In this document: piece after piece, positions 1 to 5,281 of the stretch
How the letters are laid out: the number at the start of each line of letters is the position of its first letter
Numbering within the stretch: position 1 is the first letter of the stretch
From: Bacteroidales bacterium
Lineage (GTDB): Bacteria; Bacteroidota; Bacteroidia; Bacteroidales; UBA932
DNA: 6,027 bases
Direction: 5' to 3'
Assembly: GCA_017548805.1 (NCBI GenBank)
Contig: JAFYZE010000190.1
Coordinates: 1-6,027, forward strand
Made by a program: the position numbers and the translations under genes
The notes under the pieces: model-generated
The model's database searches: none
Told to the model about the DNA's origin: nothing
What the model saw: only the letters and a program-made list of their open reading frames with translations

Positions 1-300
1 ATTGACCTCCTCGCCGCCGTATTCGCTGACACCGGGGGTGTTGCTCACGAAACGCGTGACCGCAAGTATGCGGCGTCCGAGGATCTCATCCGGAATCTCG
101 AAATACCAGTCCTTCTCGTTCTGGGCCACTCCGAAGAGGCCCTCTTTGAATGTAAGTTCGGGAGTCTTCTCCTTCTCGGCGCTCTCATTTGAATCCTTCG
201 GGGGCTCAGCGCCCGGCCTGCCGGGTCCACGACCCTGCGCACCTGCCGTAACGCCTAAGGCGAGAAGCAGTGCGACGATCACATAAAATCTTCTTTTCAT
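1..300 (-). CDS. N-terminal part of a secreted zinc-dependent metalloprotease-family protein (DUF5118/DUF5117 type)
   Basis: Only the first 100 codons are present; the gene runs off the left edge with no stop. It starts at ATG 298-300. Residues 1-21 form a signal peptide (MKRR, hydrophobic VIVALLLALGV, then TAGAQ), so export is likely. Residues 22-48 are a charged, Pro/Gly-rich linker. Residues 51-98 hold the motif GLFGVAQNEKDWYFEIPDE, then LGRRILAVTRF and YGGEEVN. This matches the N-terminal DUF5118 region of large Bacteroidota metalloproteases, which normally run to about 800 residues with DUF5117 and an HEXXH zinc site further on; that part is outside the window. The gene lies 41 nt downstream of the DUF3298 lipoprotein gene on the same strand, so the two may be co-transcribed. 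The gap is AT-rich and shows neither a clean TAnnTTTG box nor a Shine-Dalgarno. Family assignment is from recognised sequence pattern; substrate unknown. Confidence 0.82.
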   Translation of the reverse strand, partial: MKRRFYVIVALLLALGVTAGAQGRGPGRPGAEPPKDSNESAEKEKTPELTFKEGLFGVAQNEKDWYFEIPDEILGRRILAVTRFVSNTPGVSEYGGEEVN

Positions 301-341
301 AAAAGTTAAGTTAGTTTATATTAAGTAATGATAAAAATCAA

Positions 342-1232
342 TCAGAGTCCGAGAAGGGCCTTTGCTTCCGGAGTCAGGAACGGCTCGATATCGGCATAAG
401 GTATGGTAAACGAGGGCATGCCCTCGGCGTAGCTGGCGATCTCGTACTGCTGGTAGATGAAGTTCAGTCCGTCCTCTGAAGGATACAGCGGCCAGGACGG
501 GAGCGGCAGGAAGCCGTTCTCTATGAAAAGGCTCTCCTTGAGCTCGTCCCAGGTCGTATCGTATCCGCATTCTGCGTAATACCTCAGCAGCCCTTCGATC
601 ATCAGCGGCTGCATATCGGCGGCGCGCGATGCGTCGACGAAGTCGCCGACGGGCGCGCCGTCCTTCTTCGAGAAGGTCAGGCAGCCGCGTCCGGTAATCC
701 CACCGTGCGCACCACCCATGTAGATGTAGTCCATGGACTGGAACACCACATAACGGTCGGTATCGTCGATCTTCCTCAGGCTGAATTCATATCCCCATTT
801 CGGGAAATCCCGAAGCATCTCAGCTTTCTCCTCATCGGTAAAATCCTCATCTTCAAGGATATACTTGGCCCGCTCCTCCGCATCCTCGTTCGAGGACTGA
901 CTTATCACCGCGAAAGCATTCTCCCTATAGTAGCTGAGCAAACCTTCGGCATCATCCTGGTCTCCATCATACGGGTCGAAGAAGCGTTCATTCTCATAGG
1001 ATGTCACATGGCCCAAGATATCATCCACAACGCCTGCCAGCTCCTGACGCACACGAGCCGAAGCATTGTCGTTCCCTGTCGGGAATTCGGCATCCATGGT
1101 CATGTATGCATGGGCTGTCGAATCCGCCCAATGGAACACCTTCGTCTCCATCGGCTTACGCACGTCCTCGCACGATACGGCCAGGAGCAACAGCGCCGAT
1201 GCGCAGACAAACAAACAGTTTTTGAGTTTCAT
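342..1232 (-). CDS. Lipoprotein with DUF4163/DUF3298 (RsiV/PdaC-like) domains
   Basis: 296 residues from ATG 1230-1232 to TGA 342-344. The N-terminus is a lipoprotein signal: K2-K4, hydrophobic ASALLLLAVS, lipobox AVSC with Cys21 as the predicted lipidated residue. The acidic E22-D23 after the cysteine could be a surface-export signal, but that is only a guess. Residues about 30-150 correspond to the DUF4163-like region. Residues about 160-285 are DUF3298-like, with YMGGAHG at 171-177, DGLNFIYQQYEIASYAEG at 254-271 and FTIPYADIEPFL at 275-286. DUF3298 also occurs in RsiV, the Bacillus lysozyme-binding anti-sigma factor, and in the deacetylase PdaC. In this stand-alone lipoprotein the function is unknown; envelope-located ligand binding is an inference. 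It is divergent from yccF (34 nt apart) and lies upstream of the metalloprotease gene. Its promoter is not clear; the closest match is a TAnnnTTTG-like element at 1253-1261 with one base too many. Confidence 0.85.
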   Translation of the reverse strand: MKLKNCLFVCASALLLLAVSCEDVRKPMETKVFHWADSTAHAYMTMDAEFPTGNDNASARVRQELAGVVDDILGHVTSYENERFFDPYDGDQDDAEGLLSYYRENAFAVISQSSNEDAEERAKYILEDEDFTDEEKAEMLRDFPKWGYEFSLRKIDDTDRYVVFQSMDYIYMGGAHGGITGRGCLTFSKKDGAPVGDFVDASRAADMQPLMIEGLLRYYAECGYDTTWDELKESLFIENGFLPLPSWPLYPSEDGLNFIYQQYEIASYAEGMPSFTIPYADIEPFLTPEAKALLGL

Positions 1233-1250
1233 GTATAATTGCTATTTTTG
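1221..1250 (+). promoter_or_regulatory. Bacteroidota-type promoter for yccF
   Basis: TATTTTTG at 1243-1250 fits the TAnnTTTG -7 consensus exactly, and TTTG at 1221-1224 fits the -33 element with an 18-nt spacer. Transcription would start near 1255, leaving a leader of about 12 nt before ATG 1267. The -33 element lies inside the first codons of the divergent lipoprotein gene, so the two promoters must overlap. No experimental evidence. Confidence 0.6.
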
Positions 1251-1266
1251 TTCAAATTCTATCCAT

Positions 1267-1635
1267 ATGAAGTTCCTCGGAAATCTCGCCTGGCTCGTCC
1301 TGGGCGGCCTTCTGGTCGCCACCATCTACATCATCGTAGGGTTGCTGATGTGCATTACGATCATCGGCATTCCTTTCGGGGTCCAGCTTTTCAAGTTGGG
1401 CGGCTACGCTTTCTGGCCCTTCGGGCACGAGCTGGTCAACGGCCCCGGCGAGCCCGGCTGCCTCTCCATCATCATGAACCTCATCTGGATCCTGCTCGGC
1501 TGGTGGGAAGTCGCCATCATCCATATTGTCTGCGGCCTCATCTTCTGCATCACCATCATCGGCATCCCCTTCGGGCTCAAGCACTTCAGCCTCGCCCTCG
1601 CGGGCATCTTCCCTTTCGGGAAGGAGATCCGCTAA
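1267..1635 (+). CDS. yccF: YccF domain-containing inner-membrane protein
   Basis: 122 residues. The open frame extends further upstream, but ATG 1267 is chosen because family similarity begins with MKFLGNLAWLVLGG and because the TATTTTTG promoter box (1243-1250) lies just ahead of it. The protein is almost entirely hydrophobic. It consists of two copies of the YccF motif: LGNLAWLVLGG followed by CITIIGIPFG at 29-38, then MNLIWILLGWWE followed by CITIIGIPFG at 94-103. Each copy ends in a conserved aromatic PFG block (FWPFGHE, IFPFGKE). This is the standard YccF (DUF307) layout, usually 120-150 residues. The role of YccF is not well established; it is thought to be a small integral membrane protein. 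The gene is convergent with the TSCPD gene, with 4 nt between stops and no terminator in the gap. There is no Shine-Dalgarno, as usual in this phylum. Confidence 0.9.
   Translation: MKFLGNLAWLVLGGLLVATIYIIVGLLMCITIIGIPFGVQLFKLGGYAFWPFGHELVNGPGEPGCLSIIMNLIWILLGWWEVAIIHIVCGLIFCITIIGIPFGLKHFSLALAGIFPFGKEIR
1351..1575 (+). repeat. Internal duplication within yccF
   Basis: The 30-nt segments 1351-1380 and 1546-1575 both encode the ten residues CITIIGIPFG and differ only at synonymous positions, with a period of 195 nt (65 codons). This is the DNA trace of the two-copy YccF domain, typical of the family, and not a recent duplication. Confidence 0.75.
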
Positions 1636-1639
1636 CGCC

Positions 1640-1933
1640 CTACAACTGCTTCAACGCGCGGGCGAGCTGGTCGGGACAGCTGGTCCCGCGGCCGTTGCAG
1701 TCTATACCTTCGAGCCGGGCTATAGCCTCATCCACCTTCATCCCGGCGACAAGCGCTGCAACGCCCTGTGTATTGCCGTTGCAGCCGCCGGTGTAGCGCA
1801 CGCTGCGGATCACATCACCTTCGGTCTCGATATCTATTTGCTTGGAGCACACCACCCCGCAGGTCAGGAAAGCAGCCTTGCGGAAATCTCCCTGCTGGAA
1901 ATCCTCGATCTTTATTACGTCAAACATATCCAT
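1640..1933 (-). CDS. TSCPD domain-containing protein (TIGR03905-like, four-Cys)
   Basis: About 97 residues from ATG 1931-1933 (MDMFDVIKIEDF) to TAG 1640-1642; ATG 1925-1927 is an alternative giving 95. A longer reading from TTG 1961 is rejected because that codon lies in the promoter box. The domain shows the family's cysteine pattern: FLTCGVVCSKQI (C25, C29), YTGGCNGNTQGVAALV (C51), LEGIDCNGRGTSCPDQLARAL (C79, C86), counted from M1 at 1933. TSCPD takes its name from the last motif, which also occurs at the C-terminus of vitamin B12-dependent ribonucleotide reductases. Stand-alone versions are about 80-100 residues with no established function; metal binding or a redox role through the cysteines is inferred. 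It has its own promoter just downstream of the preceding lipoprotein terminator, so it is probably monocistronic. Confidence 0.86.
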   Translation of the reverse strand: MDMFDVIKIEDFQQGDFRKAAFLTCGVVCSKQIDIETEGDVIRSVRYTGGCNGNTQGVAALVAGMKVDEAIARLEGIDCNGRGTSCPDQLARALKQL

Positions 1934-1960
1934 AGTCCGGGTTTTTAAACCATCATTCAC

Positions 1961-1968
1961 CAAAGATA
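1961..1968 (-). promoter_or_regulatory. -7 element (TATCTTTG) for the TSCPD gene
   Basis: Read on the minus strand, 1968-1961 is TATCTTTG, an exact match to TAnnTTTG. The best upstream -33 candidate is TTTC at 1993-1990, an imperfect match at 21 nt. Transcription would start near 1955, giving a leader of about 22 nt before ATG 1933. This placement decides the start codon, since TTG 1961-1963 falls inside the box. Confidence 0.6.
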
Positions 1969-1970
1969 CT

Positions 1971-1990
1971 AATAAAAGCGTATAAAAGCG
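1971..1990. repeat. Two tandem 10-bp repeats in the TSCPD promoter region
   Basis: AATAAAAGCG (1971-1980) and TATAAAAGCG (1981-1990) are adjacent and differ at one base (the first). They occupy the spacer between the -7 box and the T-tract of the upstream terminator. They may be a regulator site or simply AT-rich promoter DNA; the sequence alone does not decide. Confidence 0.5.
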
Positions 1991-2023
1991 AAAAAAAGAC
2001 CGCCCTGAGTCCTCAGGACGGTC
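1991..2023 (-). terminator. Intrinsic terminator of the lipoprotein gene 2044-2556
   Basis: Arms 1998-2009 and 2012-2023 pair over 12 positions, followed on the minus strand by seven T (1991-1997). The one non-Watson-Crick position (2003/2018) is a G-U wobble in minus-strand RNA but a C-A mismatch in plus-strand RNA. The T-tract is also only on the minus side, so orientation is clear. The hairpin begins 20 nt after the stop at 2044. Confidence 0.88.
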
Positions 2024-2043
2024 ATCATTAAAAACCAGAAGTG

Positions 2044-2556
2044 TTAATCATTTGTAGTCTCCTTGGGCTTTTCGCTCTTGGGGGCGCGGTGGAAGTAGTA
2101 GGTAGCCCGCTCGCTGACTCCGTAACTCTCACCTCCTATCGAAGCCTCAGGCTGGCTGAGTACCATGGTGTCGCCATCCAGAGTGACGTTGTATACTCCC
2201 AGGAGTACGATGGCCTTGCCGTTGTCGCCGGCATTCAGGCTTTCACGGAAAGTAATCCGCATTGCAGATGCATCATAAGTGAATGTCTCCAGGTCAAGGT
2301 CGAAGTTGTACCAAAGCGAAGCCATGAAGGATGTATCAAGATTCAGGCGGCAGTAGTCACCGCTGAAATCCGTAGTGGACTTGTGTGTGGTGGTCGTGCC
2401 ATTGATTGTGGTCCCGACCTCAACTTCGAGCTTGTCGACAATCCAGAATCCGTATGGAGTGCCGCTGAAATCCTTGTCAGGGTCCAGCGTCTCGCAGGAA
2501 CTGAATGCCAGTACCGCACATGCGGCAATCAAGATAGTGCTGAAAAACCTTTTCAT
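2044..2556 (-). CDS. Small lipoprotein of unknown function, beta-rich (possibly lipocalin-like)
   Basis: 170 residues from ATG 2554-2556 to TAA 2044-2046. A longer reading from TTG 2583 would put nine polar residues before the signal peptide, so the internal ATG is chosen. Residues 1-21 (MKRFFSTILIAACAVLAFSSC) are a lipoprotein signal with lipobox FSSC and Cys21. The acidic stretch after it (E22, D25, D27, D29) could serve surface export. The mature part reads as alternating strands: GFWIVDKLEVEVGTT, CRLNLDTSFMASLWYNFDLD, AMRITFRESL, GVYNVTLDGDTMVLSQ, RATYYFHRA. This order (a W near the start, then an LDGDTMVLS strand late) resembles lipocalin-like Bacteroidales lipoproteins, but I do not recognise a specific family. 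The C-terminus is a short charged tail (KSEKPKETTND). It is transcribed alone, with a strong terminator downstream; the promoter is unclear, with AGTTTTTG at 2600-2593 matching the -7 consensus poorly. Confidence 0.8.
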   Translation of the reverse strand: MKRFFSTILIAACAVLAFSSCETLDPDKDFSGTPYGFWIVDKLEVEVGTTINGTTTTHKSTTDFSGDYCRLNLDTSFMASLWYNFDLDLETFTYDASAMRITFRESLNAGDNGKAIVLLGVYNVTLDGDTMVLSQPEASIGGESYGVSERATYYFHRAPKSEKPKETTND

Positions 2557-2586
2557 ATCACAGTCATTTTTGGTTGATGCCAATCA

Positions 2587-2620
2587 CTGCAGCAAAAACT
2601 GTGCTAACGGTTTTTGGCAG
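2587..2620. promoter_or_regulatory. Imperfect inverted repeat in the divergent intergenic region (candidate operator or hairpin)
   Basis: CAAAAACTG (2593-2601) pairs with CGGTTTTTG (2608-2616) around the 6-nt loop TGCTAA, with one T-G wobble. The stem continues as CTGC (2587-2590) with GCAG (2617-2620) after a 2-nt bulge. There is no T-tract on either side, so it is not a terminator. It lies between the divergent lipoprotein and hydrolase genes, upstream of the hydrolase -7 box. A role as operator is inferred from position only. Confidence 0.45.
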
Positions 2621-2649
2621 GCATCGCTGCGACAATGCGCATTTAATCG

Positions 2650-2657
2650 TATATTTG
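2650..2657 (+). promoter_or_regulatory. -7 element (TATATTTG) for the hydrolase-polymerase unit
   Basis: TATATTTG is an exact TAnnTTTG match, 25 nt before ATG 2683, so transcription would start near 2664 with a leader of about 20 nt. No good TTTG lies 19-21 nt upstream; the nearest, at 2613-2616, is 33 nt away. This is the only likely promoter seen for the polymerase gene at 3922 as well. Confidence 0.62.
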
Positions 2658-2682
2658 TAGTTAAGCAATAACACTAAATGCT

Positions 2683-3921
2683 ATGAAAGTCACCAGAACC
2701 ATCATCGCGGCCGGCTTGCTGCTGGCCAGCGTATGCGCCACCGGCCAGCAGCGCCGGCCGGCCGCCAACCTTGACGGACCGTTCAGGGTAACCATCGGAG
2801 AGTGCACTCACGGAAGCATCGAGGTCTCCCCCGCCATTCCCGCAGAGGGCAAGGAATTCCCTAAAGGGACTGTCCTTCGCATAAAGGCTACGGCAGATCC
2901 GGGCTATGTCTTCGAATGCGGCTACAAGGCCATGGGCGGCCGTTTCGCATATTTCACCGAATACACCTCCCAGGAATTCGAAGTGACCGTTGACGGCGCC
3001 TGCTCTGTCGGTGCCTCCTTCGTGGAGCCCGAGCTTGTCAAGGGCATCACGCGTATAAATGACATAGTCTACGCAAAGCCCGGAGTCAAGACCTTGAAAT
3101 ACGACGCGTACATTCCCGACGGAGCGAAAAAGCTCCCCGGCATCGTCATCATCCACGGCGGCGGCTGGACGATGAACTGCGAGGATGTAATGCTCGGACT
3201 CGCCCGCGAACTCTCAAGGGACGGCAAGTATGTCGTCTTCAGCATCGACTATCGCTGGAACGGCACAGCAGACGGTGACGCCGAACCCAATACCATGGTG
3301 GACATCATCGAGGACTGCTACGGCGCCATCCTCCACATCCAGGAGCATGCAGCCGATTATGGCCTCGATCCCAAGCGCCTGGCTGTCACGGGTGACAGCG
3401 CCGGCGGACATCTCTGCGCCTCCGTGGCTAACATGATCGAGCGCGTGGGTGACGGCGGCTTCGGCGAGAAGCCGGGAGTATACCAGTACCTTCCCACATA
3501 TATGCCCAAGGGCATGAGCGCCAAGAAAGCCCGCAAGAAACTCCTGGCTATCAAGGCCGTAGCCCCCAACTACGGCATATTTTCGGTGAGCGGCATAGAG
3601 CGCTTCGTCAACAACCTTCCGGAGGAAGGCAAGAAAGCCGTCGCACCGCTCGACAATATTCCGTCTCCCAAGCTCCGCAAGATCCCCCACTGGATCAACC
3701 GCGGCACTGAGGACACCCTCATCACCGACGAAGTGACCATGGAGTACTACAACGCGCTCAAGGCCGCCGGCCAGGAAGTCTACTATGTGAAGGTTCCCGG
3801 AGCCGCCCACGCTTACTACGACTGGAAGCCCGATACCGCCACGAAGGATACTTTCAAGAAATACGGAATCCCTTATGCCCACCAGATGGAGGACTTCTTC
3901 AACACAGTATTCTACAAATAG
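2683..3921 (+). CDS. Secreted alpha/beta hydrolase (esterase/lipase type) with N-terminal InlB-B-repeat-like domain
   Basis: 412 residues from ATG 2683 to TAG 3919-3921. Residues 1-21 are a signal peptide (MKVTRTIIAAGLLLASVCATG). Cys18 is preceded by Val, a poor lipobox, so SpI cleavage and a periplasmic or secreted protein are more likely. Residues about 34-115 (FRVTIGECTHGSIEVSP, GTVLRIKATADPGYVF, then EFEVTVDGACSVGASF) resemble the divergent InlB B-repeat domain. Residues about 125-410 are an alpha/beta hydrolase fold: oxyanion motif HGGGW at 158-162, nucleophile elbow GDSAGG at 237-242 (Ser239), likely acid Asp344 in GTEDTLI, and His376 in PGAAHAYYDW. All triad residues are present, so it should be active, probably as an esterase of the HSL/acetyl-esterase type; the substrate is unknown. 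A basic insertion (about 256-290) may form a cap. It has its own promoter and is followed with zero spacing by a Y-family polymerase gene. Confidence 0.87.
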   Translation: MKVTRTIIAAGLLLASVCATGQQRRPAANLDGPFRVTIGECTHGSIEVSPAIPAEGKEFPKGTVLRIKATADPGYVFECGYKAMGGRFAYFTEYTSQEFEVTVDGACSVGASFVEPELVKGITRINDIVYAKPGVKTLKYDAYIPDGAKKLPGIVIIHGGGWTMNCEDVMLGLARELSRDGKYVVFSIDYRWNGTADGDAEPNTMVDIIEDCYGAILHIQEHAADYGLDPKRLAVTGDSAGGHLCASVANMIERVGDGGFGEKPGVYQYLPTYMPKGMSAKKARKKLLAIKAVAPNYGIFSVSGIERFVNNLPEEGKKAVAPLDNIPSPKLRKIPHWINRGTEDTLITDEVTMEYYNALKAAGQEVYYVKVPGAAHAYYDWKPDTATKDTFKKYGIPYAHQMEDFFNTVFYK

Positions 3922-5103
3922 TTGCGTCGGACGATATTCCATATAGACGTCAACTCCGCATTCCTCAGCTGGACGGCGGTGAAGATGATCAAGGAGGGCC
4001 AGCCGGACATCCGGCTGGTCCCTTCCGTCGTATCCGGCGACCCTTCGGACCGCCGGAGCATCATCACCGCCGCCTCCATGCCCGCCAAGAAGCTGGGCAT
4101 CAAGACGGCGCAGCCGGTTTCGATGGCCCTGCGTACCTTCCCCGACCTCGTGATCGTGCGCGGAGACTGGGAGTGGTACAAGGAGTGCTCCGAGGGCTTC
4201 ATCAGCATCTGCAGGCGTTTTTCGCCCATTCTGCAACAATTCTCCATCGATGAGTGCTTCATCGACATGACGAACTGCCTTGACGGCCGTGACCCGGTGG
4301 AGACGGCCACAGCCCTGAAGGACGAGATACGCGACACGCTCGGCTTTACGGTCAACATCGGCGTGGGCTCCAACAAGCTTCTGGCCAAGATGGCCTCCGA
4401 CTTCGAGAAGCCCGACAAGGTCCATACCCTTTGGATCGAGGAAGTCCTGGAGAAGATGTGGCCGCTTGGCGTGCGGGACTTGCTGTGGGTAGGGAAAAAG
4501 ACTGAAGAGAGGCTTCTCCACAACGGCATCCGCACCATAGGCGAGCTCGCCTCGCTCGGCATGGGCTCGCTCTCCCAGCTGGTCGGCCAGAAATTCGCCT
4601 TGCAGCTGCACGAGAATGCCAACGGGCGGGACGACTCCCCCGTCGAGACCGAGGTCCCCGAGGCCAAGAGCATCAGCGCCGAGCGGACATTCCCACAGGA
4701 CATCACCGATGCGAAGGCGCTGGACCGCGCCCTGTTCAGGGTCGCGGGCATAGTCGCACACCGCGTGCGCAAGCACGGCTTCCGCGGGTCCTGCGTGTCG
4801 GTTTTCATCAAGTACAAGGACTTCACCGTCATGCAGAAGCAGTGCACCCTCCCCGAACCGACCGACGTCACGGCACTCATCCTGAACGAGGCGCGCCGCA
4901 TGCTCGCCGAGATCTGGAACGGCGAGACCCCGGTCCGTCAGGTCGGGCTCGGGGTCTCAAGGCTTACGCACGACCCGTTCGTGCAAATGTCCCTTTTCGA
5001 GGATCCGAGGATGGATTATTACCGCGAATGGGACCGCGCCTACGACGAGCAGGCCGCACAGAACGAGGATGCACGCCTGCGCGCCTACGAGCGCAAATCA
5101 TAG
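3922..5103 (+). CDS. dinB: Y-family DNA polymerase (DinB / Pol IV type)
   Basis: 393 residues, complete. It synthesises DNA past lesions. The start is TTG 3922-3924, immediately after the hydrolase TAG in the same frame. No upstream extension is possible, and the next ATG (codon 22) would remove the catalytic HIDVNSAF block. Palm carboxylates are visible: Asp9 in HIDVN, and Asp110-Glu111 in FSIDECFID; Phe14 is the likely steric gate against ribonucleotides. Palm/fingers span about 1-170 (NIGVGSNKLLAKMASDFEKPDKVHTL at 145-170). A helix-hairpin-helix thumb covers about 185-240 (WVGKKTEERLLHNGIRTIGELA), and a little-finger domain about 250-350. QMSLF at 355-359 is a beta-clamp-binding motif. The DVNSAFLSW start resembles the DinB/YqjW-like clade common in Clostridia and Bacteroidales. 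No LexA-type box was recognised. Expression probably depends on the hydrolase transcript. It is convergent with the YolD-like gene, 1 nt between stops. Confidence 0.92.
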   Translation: MRRTIFHIDVNSAFLSWTAVKMIKEGQPDIRLVPSVVSGDPSDRRSIITAASMPAKKLGIKTAQPVSMALRTFPDLVIVRGDWEWYKECSEGFISICRRFSPILQQFSIDECFIDMTNCLDGRDPVETATALKDEIRDTLGFTVNIGVGSNKLLAKMASDFEKPDKVHTLWIEEVLEKMWPLGVRDLLWVGKKTEERLLHNGIRTIGELASLGMGSLSQLVGQKFALQLHENANGRDDSPVETEVPEAKSISAERTFPQDITDAKALDRALFRVAGIVAHRVRKHGFRGSCVSVFIKYKDFTVMQKQCTLPEPTDVTALILNEARRMLAEIWNGETPVRQVGLGVSRLTHDPFVQMSLFEDPRMDYYREWDRAYDEQAAQNEDARLRAYERKS

Positions 5104-5104
5104 G

Positions 5105-5281
5105 TCAAGGAAGATCGTAGGAGGCCTCGTTCTGCCTGGCGGCTTCACGGATGATGGCGTCATAGCCGGTCAGCGCGGCGAAAGGCGAGAACTGCGCCGC
5201 ACGCTCCTCCAGTGGCATACGCGGGAACTGCCGGGAAGTATGATGCGGCAGGTTGATGATATCGTCGTAATTGTCCGTCAT
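5105..5281 (-). CDS. YolD-like small protein
   Basis: 58 residues from ATG 5279-5281 to TGA 5105-5107. The sequence contains YDDIINLPHHTSRQFPRMP, EERAAQFSPFAALTGYDAII and a short C-terminal helix ending in YDLP. The NLPHH and RAAQFSPFAAL blocks are the signature of the YolD-like family found beside Y-family polymerases (YolD with UvrX, YqjX with YqjW in Bacillus). Its ATG overlaps the stop of the upstream polymerase in an ATGA (5278-5281), so the pair is translationally coupled. The molecular function of YolD proteins is not settled; an accessory or regulatory role for the partner polymerase is inferred from constant linkage. It ends 1 nt from the stop of the opposing polymerase, with no terminator in between. 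Confidence 0.88.
   Translation of the reverse strand: MTDNYDDIINLPHHTSRQFPRMPLEERAAQFSPFAALTGYDAIIREAARQNEASYDLP

Noticed and set aside
1066..1635. A 189-codon version of yccF starting at 1066
   Set aside because: The extra 67 residues are antisense to the lipoprotein gene, have no YccF similarity and contain the promoter region.
1672..1688. GC-rich hairpin CGGGAC/GTCCCG downstream of yccF as a terminator
   Set aside because: There is no following T-tract, and it lies within the coding C-terminus of the TSCPD gene, where codons explain it.
2044..2583. TTG 2583 as start of the small lipoprotein
   Set aside because: It would place nine polar residues ahead of a perfect MKRFF lipoprotein signal; the internal ATG 2556 is clearly better.
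3919..3924. Programmed amber readthrough producing a hydrolase-polymerase fusion
   Set aside because: Nothing in the sequence (such as a stimulatory structure) was recognised, and a signal peptide on a DNA polymerase makes no biological sense. Reinitiation is simpler.
3214..4776. A 520-codon open frame on the minus strand
   Set aside because: It lies antisense to the hydrolase and the polymerase, crosses their boundary and reads as low-complexity Gly/Val/Leu/His-rich protein without recognisable motifs. It is a product of the GC-rich codon use of the real genes.
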